Shown: positions 1 through 7,507 of the stretch, piece after piece | Numbering within the stretch: the stretch's first letter is position 1 | Layout: every line of letters starts with the position of its first letter | Origin: Leadbetterella byssophila_A | GTDB lineage: Bacteria; Bacteroidota; Bacteroidia; Cytophagales; Spirosomataceae | DNA length: 18,365 nucleotides | Direction of reading: 5' to 3' | NCBI GenBank assembly: GCA_040394735.1 | Contig: JBEBRR010000072.1 | Span: 1 to 18,365 of the forward strand | Position numbers and translations under genes: made by a program | The notes under the pieces: generated by a model | Seen by the model: the letters and a program-made list of their open reading frames with translations, nothing else | The model's database searches: none | What the model was told of the DNA's origin: nothing

Positions 1-15
1 GCCCAGCTTCGGGAG
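1..15 (+). tRNA. 3' end of a tRNA gene, probably tRNA-Asn (truncated by window edge)
   Basis: Bases 1-15 fit tRNA positions 59-73. GC is the end of the T-loop, CCAGC is the 3' strand of the T-stem beginning with the invariant C61, TTCGGGA is the 3' strand of the acceptor stem, and G is the discriminator base. CCA is not encoded, since CTTGG follows. An A72 (implying U1) with discriminator G73 is typical of tRNA-Asn and also of tRNA-Gln; the rest of the acceptor strand looks more like Asn. An intrinsic terminator follows 13 bases later, as expected for the end of a tRNA transcript. The anticodon lies outside the window, so the isotype is inferred. Confidence 0.62.
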
Positions 16-25
16 CTTGGAAATG

Positions 26-57
26 AAAGAGTTACACGAAAGTGTAGCTCTTTTTTG
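26..57 (+). terminator. Rho-independent terminator after the tRNA
   Basis: A 9-bp stem (29-37 with 42-50, one G-U pair) is closed by a GAAA tetraloop and followed directly by six T residues (51-56). AAA at 26-28 can extend the stem into the T-run. It is oriented to end transcription coming from the tRNA at the left edge. Confidence 0.85.
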
Positions 58-315
58 TTTTCAGGTGTGCCAGTTTCGATAAGGTTGTCATCGGCCCGCC
101 TCTGAGTTTTTGTGTTTCATACCTCCGGCCGATGCGGGTTTTATCGCCTGGTGCCTGTTTAAACCGTGTTTTTTCGCAAAAGGATAATTTTTTGTAGAAT
201 TTTTACCTCTGCCGTAGTTTTATTTTATTTTATTACTATTTTTAGGTGTTTTGGTATAAAACCTATGGGTCTGCATGCCTGTAGTTAGCACGAACCTATT
301 AATATTTAATTCATT
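58..315. other. Intergenic region upstream of glycogen synthase
   Basis: I see no gene here. It holds an 8-bp inverted repeat (CATCGGCC at 89-96 with GGCCGATG at 127-134), a T-rich tract that includes three tandem TTTTA units (218-232), and an AT-rich leader. No perfect TAnnTTTG box is present. The nearest resemblance is TAATTTTTTG at 185-194, about 120 bases before the start codon, and it is not convincing. Confidence 0.5.
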
Positions 316-2166
316 ATGTCTGGTATCAGATTGAAAAGAGAACAGGAGGAGACCATCAAGATCACCAAGCGCGAAACCCTTAAGCCCATTCTCTTTGAAG
401 TAGCATGGGAGGTCTGTAACCAGGTAGGAGGTATTTATACCGTTATTCGTTCCAAGGTGCCGTCTATGGTGGAGGAATGGGGCGATAATTACTGTCTGAT
501 AGGACCCTATTTTCCTCAAACGGCAAGCATTGAGTTTGAAAGGCTGGATCAGGATAACTCACTTTTCTCACGTATTGCCGCCGACCTTCGTTCACGCGGA
601 ATAGAAGCATATTACGGCCGCTGGCTGGTAACAGGGAATCCGAATATCATACTGGTGGATTTTAACCAGGCCCTGGCTAAAATTGATGCTCTCAAGTACG
701 ATCTATGGGAGAGACACCGGGTTTCCACATTAAACAGTGAGCCGCTGGTCAGCAGTGTTATTGCCTTCGGAAGCATGGTGAGAGATTATATCACTACTTT
801 TGTCGAAGCCCGGCCCAAAAGCCAGGACTGCATCGTACACTTTCACGAATGGATGGCGTCTACCGCGCTTCTTGATCTGAAAAAGGATAATGTGAATGTA
901 GCCACGGTTTTTACTACCCATGCGACCATGCTGGGAAGGTACATTGCCGGGAATGTGGATGATTTCTATGAGAACCTTTCGGGGTATAACTGGGAGAAAG
1001 AAGCAAAGTATTACGGGATAGAAGCCCAGGCCACCATAGAGAGGCTTTCCGCTCAGCAATGTAACGTATTAACTACGGTTTCTGAAGTTACAGCCAGGGA
1101 GTGCGAGGTTTTTTACGGGAGATCGTGTGACCTGATTCTCCCTAATGGGCTTAATATTACACGCTTTGCCGCTACACATGAATTTCAGAACCTTCACCTG
1201 AAGTATAAGCAGAAGATCAACCAGTTTGTAATGGGGCATTTCTTCCAGAGCTATTCCTGGGATCTCGACAATACGCTTTATTTCTTTACTTCCGGCCGGT
1301 ATGAGTTTAAAAATAAGGGCTATGATCTTACCCTTGAAGCGCTTAAACGTTTAAACTTCAAAATTGTTCAGTCAGGACTTGACATTACCGTGGTCATGTT
1401 TATCATTACACGGAACCCCGTCTTTTCGATAGACCCCCAGGTGCTGCAGTCGCGGGCAGTGATGGAGGAAATAGAAGAAACCTGCCGGTCAATTGAGAAG
1501 GAGGTGGGAGAGCACCTGTTCCACGCCTCGGCGTCTAATGAAGATACCATAATGCCCGACCTTAACCAATTTGTGAGCGAGTACTGGAGGCTCCGTCTGC
1601 GCAGAACCATTCAGACCTGGAAGACCAAGACCCTCCCCCGGACGGTTACCCATATTTTAAAGGAGAAAGACGATATCGTACACTTTTTTGAAAGGACGAA
1701 CCTCCAGAACCATCAGCAGGACAGGGTAAAATTTGTGTATCACCCCGATTTTATTTCTTCAACTAACCCACTATTCGGGCTGGAGTACAGCCAGTTTGTG
1801 AGAGGGTGCCACCTGGGCGTTTTCCCCAGTTATTATGAGCCCTGGGGGTATACTCCTCTGGAATGTATTGTAAGAGGAATACCAACGGTTACGAGCGACC
1901 TCTCAGGCTTTGGTGACTATATCCAGGGGCTTATGGCCGATCACGAGAACATGGGGATTTATGTAGTAAACCGGAAAGAATATAATTTTGATAAAGCGGC
2001 AGATCAGCTGGCAGATATTATGTTCAAATTTGTCACCCTGAACCGCCGGGAGCGGATCATGCAGCGAAACCGCGTAGAGAATATTTCAGATGTCTTTGAC
2101 TGGACGAACCTGCGTTCGTATTACGATACGGCGCATGACCTGGCCATTAAGAAAAAAGGACGGTAA
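316..2166 (+). CDS. Glycogen synthase, GT3 (eukaryotic-type) family
   Basis: Transfers glucose from a nucleotide sugar (UDP-glucose in characterised GT3 enzymes) onto the growing alpha-1,4-glucan in the cytoplasm. The 616 residues match GT3 throughout. The N-terminal donor/acceptor loop WEVCNQVGGIYTVIRSK lies at about 31-47, HFHEW at 175-179, TTVSEVT at 253-259, LPNGLN at 275-280 and SGRYEFKNKG at 326-335. The E-x7-E catalytic motif EPWGYTPLE is at 508-516 (E508, E516). An arginine-rich helix, RRERIMQRNR at 577-586, matches the glucose-6-phosphate-binding cluster of yeast and animal synthases. The phosphorylated C-terminal tail of the eukaryotic enzymes is absent. It is not the bacterial GT5 GlgA type. 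The ATG at 316 is the first in frame and has no Shine-Dalgarno, as is common in Bacteroidota. It stands alone and converges on the cysteine desulfurase gene. Confidence 0.95.
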   Translation: MSGIRLKREQEETIKITKRETLKPILFEVAWEVCNQVGGIYTVIRSKVPSMVEEWGDNYCLIGPYFPQTASIEFERLDQDNSLFSRIAADLRSRGIEAYYGRWLVTGNPNIILVDFNQALAKIDALKYDLWERHRVSTLNSEPLVSSVIAFGSMVRDYITTFVEARPKSQDCIVHFHEWMASTALLDLKKDNVNVATVFTTHATMLGRYIAGNVDDFYENLSGYNWEKEAKYYGIEAQATIERLSAQQCNVLTTVSEVTARECEVFYGRSCDLILPNGLNITRFAATHEFQNLHLKYKQKINQFVMGHFFQSYSWDLDNTLYFFTSGRYEFKNKGYDLTLEALKRLNFKIVQSGLDITVVMFIITRNPVFSIDPQVLQSRAVMEEIEETCRSIEKEVGEHLFHASASNEDTIMPDLNQFVSEYWRLRLRRTIQTWKTKTLPRTVTHILKEKDDIVHFFERTNLQNHQQDRVKFVYHPDFISSTNPLFGLEYSQFVRGCHLGVFPSYYEPWGYTPLECIVRGIPTVTSDLSGFGDYIQGLMADHENMGIYVVNRKEYNFDKAADQLADIMFKFVTLNRRERIMQRNRVENISDVFDWTNLRSYYDTAHDLAIKKKGR

Positions 2167-2174
2167 CGGAAACG

Positions 2175-2210
2175 GATGACGCAGGTTGATTTTTCTTGAT
2201 CTGCGTCATC
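2175..2210. terminator. Hairpin between convergent genes, possible bidirectional terminator
   Basis: A perfect 10-bp stem (GATGACGCAG at 2175-2184 with CTGCGTCATC at 2201-2210) surrounds a 16-base loop containing a T-run. It lies 8 bases after the glycogen synthase stop codon and 10 bases before the desulfurase stop on the other strand. No T-tract follows the stem on either side, so true intrinsic termination is doubtful. It may instead block read-through or protect mRNA 3' ends. Confidence 0.5.
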
Positions 2211-2220
2211 AACCGACTGT

Positions 2221-3363
2221 TCAGGCCGCTCCGAACAGCTTTTGGAGAACCTCTACCGTATGATCAATATCTTCTTCCTTAGTGAACTTACTGAATGAGA
2301 AACGTACATTGGCCCGGCCGCTGTCAAGATTCAATGCATTCAATACATGAGAGCCCTGGTTGGTGCCGCTTGAGCAGGCGCTGCCACCCGAGCAGGAGAT
2401 TCCCTCAATGTCGAGGTTGAAGAGAAGCATTTCGTTGTCGGCATGTTCCGGAAAACGTACATTCAGAACCGTGTAGAGGCTGTTTTCCACTTCGGCAGAC
2501 TTCCCGTTAAAGCTTACACCCGGTATATTTTCCTGTAGCAGGCGGACCATTCTTGATTTCAGACCCTTTACATGCTTCTGATGCTCTTCGAGGCCTGCGT
2601 TGGCCAGTTCCAACGCTTTGGCCAGCCCTACAATGCCGTAGAGGTTTTCCGTTCCACCCCGCATATTGCGCTCCTGGGCTCCCCCATGGATAAACGGGGA
2701 AATCTTGTTCCGGGCATTGATATAAAGGAAACCTACTCCTTTCGGGCCGTGGAACTTATGAGCGGCACCCACTATAAAATCTACCGGAAGCTTCTGAAGG
2801 TCAAAAGTATAGTGGCCCATGGTCTGCACGGTATCAGAGTGAAAAACAGCCCCGTACCGGAGTGCCATTTCACTGACTTTCTCTATATCAAGAAGGTTGG
2901 CTATCTCGTTGTTCCCATGCATAAGCGATATCATGCTGTGCGGGTTCTTTTCCAAGAGAGAAGGGATGCTGTCAATGTCAAGAACGCCGTTTTTGTCATT
3001 TTCCAGGTAGGTAACGCTTACCTTTCCTGATTTTTCCAGGTGATCAAGGGTATGCAGCACGGCATGATGCTCCAGCCTGCTGGAAATAATATGCTTTACT
3101 CCCAGGGTTCCCACACTCTGGGTAAGAGCCGTATTGTCGGCCTCCGTACCTCCGGACGTAAAAAAAATTTCACCGGGAGAAGTATTTAAGACGGCTGCCA
3201 CTGTCTTTCTGGCATTTTCAATGGCAGATTTAACTTTTCTTCCGTGAGAGTGAATTGAAGACGGGTTTCCGAAGAAATCGGTGAAGTAAGGCATCATCAC
3301 CTCCAGTACCGCAGGGTCTATGGGAGTGGTGGCTGCATTGTCAAGGTATATTTTTGTCGCCAT
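2221..3363 (-). CDS. Cysteine desulfurase, class I (NifS/IscS type)
   Basis: A PLP enzyme that removes sulfur from L-cysteine, leaving alanine and an enzyme persulfide for Fe-S cluster assembly or tRNA thiolation. The 380 residues carry the family landmarks: YLDNAATTP at 6-14, FTSGGTEADN at 68-77, a PLP-stacking His in EHHAV (H99), HSDTVQT at 175-181 (D177), the PLP Schiff-base lysine K203 in AAHKFHGPKG, and the persulfide cysteine C330 in SGGSACSSG. The flexible Cys loop is of the class I kind rather than the short SufS type. Start ATG at 3363; a -7-like box, TAATTTTGC, lies about 20 bases upstream. A small minus-strand gene lies 71 bases further upstream. No scaffold or other Fe-S gene is adjacent, so the sulfur acceptor cannot be told from context; tRNA thiolation is as likely as Fe-S assembly. 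Confidence 0.95.
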   Translation of the reverse strand: MATKIYLDNAATTPIDPAVLEVMMPYFTDFFGNPSSIHSHGRKVKSAIENARKTVAAVLNTSPGEIFFTSGGTEADNTALTQSVGTLGVKHIISSRLEHHAVLHTLDHLEKSGKVSVTYLENDKNGVLDIDSIPSLLEKNPHSMISLMHGNNEIANLLDIEKVSEMALRYGAVFHSDTVQTMGHYTFDLQKLPVDFIVGAAHKFHGPKGVGFLYINARNKISPFIHGGAQERNMRGGTENLYGIVGLAKALELANAGLEEHQKHVKGLKSRMVRLLQENIPGVSFNGKSAEVENSLYTVLNVRFPEHADNEMLLFNLDIEGISCSGGSACSSGTNQGSHVLNALNLDSGRANVRFSFSKFTKEEDIDHTVEVLQKLFGAA

Positions 3364-3383
3364 GATCTTGTTTCAATGGAGCG

Positions 3384-3391
3384 CAAAATTA
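3384..3391 (-). promoter_or_regulatory. -7 promoter element of the cysteine desulfurase gene
   Basis: Read on the minus strand this is TAATTTTG, an exact match to the Bacteroidota -7 consensus TAnnTTTG, and it is followed by C. It ends 20 bases before the ATG, giving a very short leader. I see no convincing TTTG-type -33 element at the expected distance. Confidence 0.6.
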
Positions 3392-3434
3392 CAAAAAATA
3401 TACCATGAACGATTGCTATACTAATAATTCGTGA

Positions 3435-3785
3435 TTATTTATTGGTACCGGTGCTGCCGCACCAGTCTTCTTCATCTTTTTCATGAACGGGAATCTGGCT
3501 GAGGATTTTATTGGCTTTGGGATCCGAGTAAATGCTGTACCCGTTTACAAACACGCCCATCGCACCGTCACGGGTATTGCGCATAGCATAAAGGGTGGCT
3601 TCATCATCCAGGTCATTCAGCCCCGTGAAACGGTAAACCTTATCAATTATGATGTCGGAAATGTTTACCTTCTCGCCGTCCTTTTTATAGGAGATATGCT
3701 CTTCCAGGAGATTAAAATCTTCGGTGTACCCTCTTCCCCGGAGTACCTCCATTACTTCAGATAGTGTTTTCTCAGTGAAAATCAT
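3435..3785 (-). CDS. Small conserved Bacteroidota protein of unknown function
   Basis: A 116-residue soluble protein with no signal peptide or membrane segment. Its core resembles a family of roughly 100-residue Bacteroidota proteins with the pattern RGYTEDFNL (18-26), an acidic stretch ending in VYRFTGLNDLDDEATLYA (50-67), and then a glycine/valine-rich strand GVFVNGYSIYSD (77-88). From memory, some database entries of this family are labelled phosphoribosylpyrophosphate synthetase. Nothing here supports that: the protein is about a third of the length of that enzyme and lacks its PRPP-binding motif. The C-terminal tail is acidic and holds the only cysteine. The ATG is at 3785. A weak -7-like sequence, TACTGTTGC, lies just upstream on the minus strand. 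The desulfurase follows after 71 bases with its own -7 box, so an operon is possible but not required. Confidence 0.75.
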   Translation of the reverse strand: MIFTEKTLSEVMEVLRGRGYTEDFNLLEEHISYKKDGEKVNISDIIIDKVYRFTGLNDLDDEATLYAMRNTRDGAMGVFVNGYSIYSDPKANKILSQIPVHEKDEEDWCGSTGTNK

Positions 3786-3837
3786 GGTTCATCGGTTTAT
3801 TTGCAACAGTACCGTCAGGTGTATAACGCAGTAACAG

Positions 3838-3877
3838 TAAAAAGCTTGCAGAATTTCTTCCGCAAGCTTACTTTTTG
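3838..3877 (-). terminator. Intrinsic terminator of the kinase-regulator-peptidase operon
   Basis: A perfect 8-bp stem (AAGCTTGC at 3842-3849 with GCAAGCTT at 3862-3869) with a 12-base loop. On the minus strand the stem runs into five T residues (3839-3843). It begins 15 bases beyond the S10 peptidase stop codon. On the + strand a T5 tract at 3872-3876 follows after a 2-base gap, so it could act both ways. No + strand gene lies immediately to its left. Confidence 0.8.
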
Positions 3878-3892
3878 TATAAGTAGGGTTAA

Positions 3893-5455
3893 TTAGTACT
3901 TAGCCGCCTGACCTTCTTTGGGAGTTGATATTTTGATAAATTCCCTCAGGTCTTCATTGCCCTGTATCAGGTCTTCCTTCCGGAGATACATCATGTGGCC
4001 GGAACGGTATCCTTTCCAGTGGAATCTGTCTTTCAGTTTCCCGCTGGGATCTGCCTGCCATACATTGTATTTTGCATTAAAGTAGTCACAGGCGCCGTCA
4101 TAGTATCCTGATTGGGTCAGTACATGAAGATAAGGGTTGGCGGCCATGGCCCGGCGCAGGTTTTCAGCCAGGTTGACCCTGTCCTGAGTCCAGGGATGTA
4201 CCGGTCCGAACATATTGTATTTCAGGTCGGTTTTGAACTTCAGCTCTTCTCTCAGGTACATATTGATGGGAGGAGTGAACGAATGAAGCCAGGAGGTCAG
4301 CTCAGCATTGAAGTCAGGTCTTTCCCCTGCGTCTTTCAGGTCGATGCCCAGGTAACGGGAATCTAACCGGCCCACGGTATATCCTTTGTCACGCAGCAGC
4401 TCTTTCCAAAAAAAGTTTGTGCTGATCTGGAGGTTATTCTGCAGCACCACATCTTCTTTCAGGCCGGAGTAGCGGGCCACTTTGGCTGCAATGGCCTTCC
4501 GTTTTTCCGGGCTCATGTTTCCGCCTTCATTTAAGGCCGGAAGGTATTCATCTATCGTGAATTTCTCTACTTCAGGCAGAATGGCCAGCAGATCTTTTGA
4601 CTGAAGGGAGTTGTCCAGAACCTTATGATACCAGGCGGTAGCCGCATAATACGGCAGCATCAGTCCGGCAGAATGAATGGGGTCACGTTCAATGCCCAGG
4701 CCGGTAGGTGACACCAGCACCACCCCGTTCAGGTACATCCAGTGATTATTCTGGAGTTCATAGGCAAGGCCAGAAACCCGGTTAGTACCATAGCTTTCCC
4801 CGATCAGGTATTTGGGAGAAGCCCAGCGGTTAACCCGGCTGACAAACGTGTTCAGCCACTCGGCCAGGTATTTGATATCAGCATTCACACCGAAGAAAGT
4901 AGATTTGGGAACACTGTTGTCAATGATCCGGCTGAAGCCGGTATTCACCGGATCAATAAAGATAATGTCAGCCACGTCCAGGATAGAGTACGGGTTATCT
5001 TTATAACCGTAAGGCTGCACAGGATAGCCTTCATCATCAATATTCAGGATCTTCGGGCCGGTATAGGCCAGGTGCATCCATACGGACGCCGAGCCGGGCC
5101 CTCCGTTAAAGGAAAAAAACAATGGTCTTTTGCTTTTATCCTTTACATCGGTTCTTTCATAATAAGTATAGAAGCAGGAAGCTATGATCTTGCCGTTTTC
5201 GTCCCAAACGGGTTGGGTGCCGGTCACCGCCTTGTAAGGTACACGCTGGCCCTTAATGGTCACGGAAGATTCTGTAACCACATTCATGTCGGGGTCCAGA
5301 GTTCTTGACTTGGAAACGGGAACATCACTTTTAGGTTTTGCCTCAGTAGCAGGCGCAGCTCCCTGGGAGGCAGCACCAGCCTGACGGGGCCCGCCCTGGG
5401 AGAAGCCTCCCGTACTCAACAGCAACATACCGAGGAATAATAGATTTTTTTTCAT
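3893..5455 (-). CDS. Secreted S10-family serine carboxypeptidase
   Basis: Predicted exported serine peptidase (S10, carboxypeptidase Y fold) that removes C-terminal residues from peptides, in the periplasm or outside the cell. The 520 residues begin with a Sec signal peptide (about 1-19, MKK then a Leu-rich stretch ending in GGFSQ), followed by an Ala/Gly/Pro-rich linker (about 21-43). The oxyanion motif FNGGPGSAS is at 116-124. The nucleophile is S221 in GESYG (219-223). D453 in GYYDGACD and H487 in SGHMMY complete the triad and are placed as in other S10 enzymes. The usual NGGPGCSS reads NGGPGSAS, so the motif cysteine is missing, as in many bacterial members. It is the last gene of a three-gene operon, starting 10 bases after the LytTR regulator. 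Substrate unknown. Confidence 0.93.
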   Translation of the reverse strand: MKKNLLFLGMLLLSTGGFSQGGPRQAGAASQGAAPATEAKPKSDVPVSKSRTLDPDMNVVTESSVTIKGQRVPYKAVTGTQPVWDENGKIIASCFYTYYERTDVKDKSKRPLFFSFNGGPGSASVWMHLAYTGPKILNIDDEGYPVQPYGYKDNPYSILDVADIIFIDPVNTGFSRIIDNSVPKSTFFGVNADIKYLAEWLNTFVSRVNRWASPKYLIGESYGTNRVSGLAYELQNNHWMYLNGVVLVSPTGLGIERDPIHSAGLMLPYYAATAWYHKVLDNSLQSKDLLAILPEVEKFTIDEYLPALNEGGNMSPEKRKAIAAKVARYSGLKEDVVLQNNLQISTNFFWKELLRDKGYTVGRLDSRYLGIDLKDAGERPDFNAELTSWLHSFTPPINMYLREELKFKTDLKYNMFGPVHPWTQDRVNLAENLRRAMAANPYLHVLTQSGYYDGACDYFNAKYNVWQADPSGKLKDRFHWKGYRSGHMMYLRKEDLIQGNEDLREFIKISTPKEGQAAKY

Positions 5456-5465
5456 AGATGAAAGG

Positions 5466-6173
5466 TTATTTGTTGTACTTGATGGCGTCTAAAAGGCTTT
5501 CCATGCTGCTGTCGCTTACAGGAATCTCAAATTTTCCGATACTGATGCGGTGATTACGGATCGACTCGATTTTGTCGAGATTCACAATATAGGATTTCTG
5601 AACCCTGAGAAATTTCCCTGTGGGAAGCTTCTCTTCGATTCCTTTCAGGGTTGATTTGGTAAGGATAGGATGGGTAGCCGTAGTTACAAATATCTTGATA
5701 TAATCCTTAAGCCCTTCAATATGGGTGATGGTATCAAAATTTACTTTTACCAATGAGTATTCCACATTGACGAACATATAATCGAGCTCGGTGCCTTTAT
5801 CTTCTTTCGCCACAAGATTGAACCGTTCGTAAGCCTTATTGGCTGCTTTGGTGAACCGTTCCACACTGACCGGCTTCATGAGGTAATCCACTACTTCCAG
5901 GTTATAGCTTTCCACGGCAAATTCTTCGTAGGCGGTGACAAAGATGATCATCGGCTTTTGCGTGAGACTTTCCACGAACTTGGTGCCGGTCATTCCGGGC
6001 ATCTGGATATCCAGGAAAATAAGATCTATGGTATTGGAATCCATCAGCTCCATCGCTTCAAATGCGTTCTTTGCAGTCCCCACTAACTCCAGATAAGGGA
6101 TAAGGTGAATGTTTTCCACCATTAAATTTCTTCCCAGAGGTTCGTCATCCACTACTATGCACCTGAGCTTCAT
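5466..6173 (-). CDS. LytTR-family response regulator
   Basis: A DNA-binding response regulator of the LytR/AlgR class. The receiver domain (about 1-118) shows the acidic pocket D9-D10, the phosphoacceptor D55 in FLDIQMPG, T80 in FVTAYEE and K100 in YLMKP. A LytTR DNA-binding domain fills about 130-235, including the typical FLRVQKSYIVNLDKI stretch at 188-202. Length 235 is usual for the class. Its ATG (6173-6171) overlaps the TGA of the sensor kinase (6172-6170) as ATGA, so the two are almost certainly translationally coupled and form a cognate pair. The S10 peptidase gene follows 10 bases downstream. LytTR proteins usually bind paired direct repeats; I did not find an obvious pair in the nearby intergenic DNA. 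Confidence 0.95.
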   Translation of the reverse strand: MKLRCIVVDDEPLGRNLMVENIHLIPYLELVGTAKNAFEAMELMDSNTIDLIFLDIQMPGMTGTKFVESLTQKPMIIFVTAYEEFAVESYNLEVVDYLMKPVSVERFTKAANKAYERFNLVAKEDKGTELDYMFVNVEYSLVKVNFDTITHIEGLKDYIKIFVTTATHPILTKSTLKGIEEKLPTGKFLRVQKSYIVNLDKIESIRNHRISIGKFEIPVSDSSMESLLDAIKYNK

Positions 6174-7198
6174 TTTTCCGATCGTTTTAGGATTAATCTC
6201 AAATATACATCAAAAATTCCTTTTTCTTCCTGTAACCTTAGCTCATGATTGTCCGGGTAAAGAAGTTCTATGCGTCTTTTAACGTTTTTAATGCCAATGC
6301 CGGAGTCACGGTCCTTTACTTCCTCATCCTTGGAGCTGCATTTATTTTTTACGGAGAATTCCATGACATTGCCGTCTGATATTTTCAGGTCAATGTTGAT
6401 AAACGGGTCTTTTAAAAGCCCCACACCGTGTTTGAATGCATTCTCCACAAAAGGGATAAGCAGCATGGGTTCCAGGCTGAGTCCGGCCGGGTTTCCCTGG
6501 ATATTGATCTGTATATCTACATCCTCCCCGAATCTGACCCTCTGGAGGCCGGCATAGTTTTCAAGGTATTCAATCTCCTTTTCCAGCAGTACATATTTAT
6601 TCTCAGATTCATAAAGCATGTACCGGATCAGCTTGGAGAGTTCGATAGTTACTTTCTCTGCATTTTCCGATCTGACCCGTATCAGGTAAACTATGCTGTT
6701 CAGGATATTGAAGATAAAATGCGGACTAATTTGTGAACGAAGGAATGCCAGTTCTGCCCTCATGCGTTCCGCCTTTTCTTCGTGGGCTTTTCTGGATTGT
6801 GATAAGACAAGGGTGATCAGTCCGTAAAGGGTGCTCATGCCGGTAACAAAAATGACCGGGAAGAGCGTTCTTGCATCATAAACCCTCACGGTATGGCTGT
6901 CTACCAGGTAATCTTTCAGGTAAACATAACAGGCAAGATAAACTACAAAGAGTGCCGCCAGGCTAAAGAAATATTGTGCAATTCTGCCTTTGTGCAGGTA
7001 TTTTGGCGCCAGAAATTCAGCATTGAGATAGAAAAAAGGGATGCCCAGGAGGTTAGCCGGAAGAGTAAGCATCTGGTATTCCAGACGCTTCTCCGCTCCG
7101 TCAAGAATAGCGTTCAGAATAGGCAGAACCACCCAGAGAAACCAGAAGGCCACTGAGAATATTCCCCTGAAAATGATATCGTTTCTGAAATTTTTCAA
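6170..7198 (-). CDS. Membrane sensor histidine kinase, LytS/His_kinase (PF06580-like) family
   Basis: Inner-membrane sensor kinase, partner of the LytTR regulator encoded just downstream. The 342 residues show about four membrane helices (roughly 11-31, 47-65, 76-94, 112-134) with no large periplasmic domain. A coiled linker follows, then the His_kinase motif QISPHFIFNILN (156-167) with phosphoacceptor H160. The ATPase part has an N-box in PFVENAFKHG (249-258, N253) and a glycine box in DSGIGIKNVKRR (298-309). The start chosen is a TTG at 7198. There is no ATG between it and an in-frame stop upstream (7229-7231), and the first internal Met (residue 43) would remove the first membrane helix. 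Its stop overlaps the regulator start by 4 bases. The ligand cannot be deduced. Confidence 0.93.
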   Translation of the reverse strand: MKNFRNDIIFRGIFSVAFWFLWVVLPILNAILDGAEKRLEYQMLTLPANLLGIPFFYLNAEFLAPKYLHKGRIAQYFFSLAALFVVYLACYVYLKDYLVDSHTVRVYDARTLFPVIFVTGMSTLYGLITLVLSQSRKAHEEKAERMRAELAFLRSQISPHFIFNILNSIVYLIRVRSENAEKVTIELSKLIRYMLYESENKYVLLEKEIEYLENYAGLQRVRFGEDVDIQINIQGNPAGLSLEPMLLIPFVENAFKHGVGLLKDPFINIDLKISDGNVMEFSVKNKCSSKDEEVKDRDSGIGIKNVKRRIELLYPDNHELRLQEEKGIFDVYLRLILKRSEK

Positions 7199-7507
7199 TT
7201 TGCTTTTTAAGTAGCTGGTCCTGCAATGTTAAATATAATAGGGTACACCCGGAACAAGAATAAGACAAAATTGCTTAATCTATAGATTTAATCCCCTATT
7301 TCTGACGATTTACAAGTCAAAAATTCTGTCTTTTCGTGATTTTGTGTGTAATTTGTTTTGATAATCAGTGGTTTATGGCCGAATGCCTGTGTTTGTTAAA
7401 ACAAGGTTTTTTTGCCTTTTATCCTCTTTAAACTGCCATTGGTCTAAATTAGAATCTGTCCAGGCAATATATGCTTTAATTTTGCGGCCGGAAATTAAAT
7501 TTTAACC
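7199..7507. promoter_or_regulatory. Divergent control region between sensor kinase and TonB-receptor-like gene
   Basis: This 309-base AT-rich spacer has no gene. It must hold the promoters of the minus-strand kinase operon and the + strand outer-membrane gene. It contains a 12-bp perfect palindrome AATCTATAGATT (7277-7288), a near -7 box for the kinase on the minus strand (CAATTTTG, plus-strand 7266-7273, one mismatch), and an exact -7 box for the outer-membrane gene at 7477-7484. Confidence 0.5.
7477..7484 (+). promoter_or_regulatory. -7 promoter element of the TonB-receptor-like gene
   Basis: TAATTTTG matches the Bacteroidota -7 consensus TAnnTTTG exactly and is followed by CGG. It ends 23 bases before the ATG at 7508. 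A TCTG about 18 bases upstream is the only -33 candidate and is one base off TTTG. Confidence 0.6.

Noticed and set aside
89..134. 8-bp inverted repeat in the region before glycogen synthase
   Set aside because: Its loop is 30 bases and it has no relation to a promoter or T-tract that I can see; likely chance.
4742..5308. A 188-codon open frame on the + strand opposite the S10 peptidase
   Set aside because: It lies wholly within a gene with a complete signal peptide and catalytic triad, its translation resembles no family I know, and no promoter precedes it.
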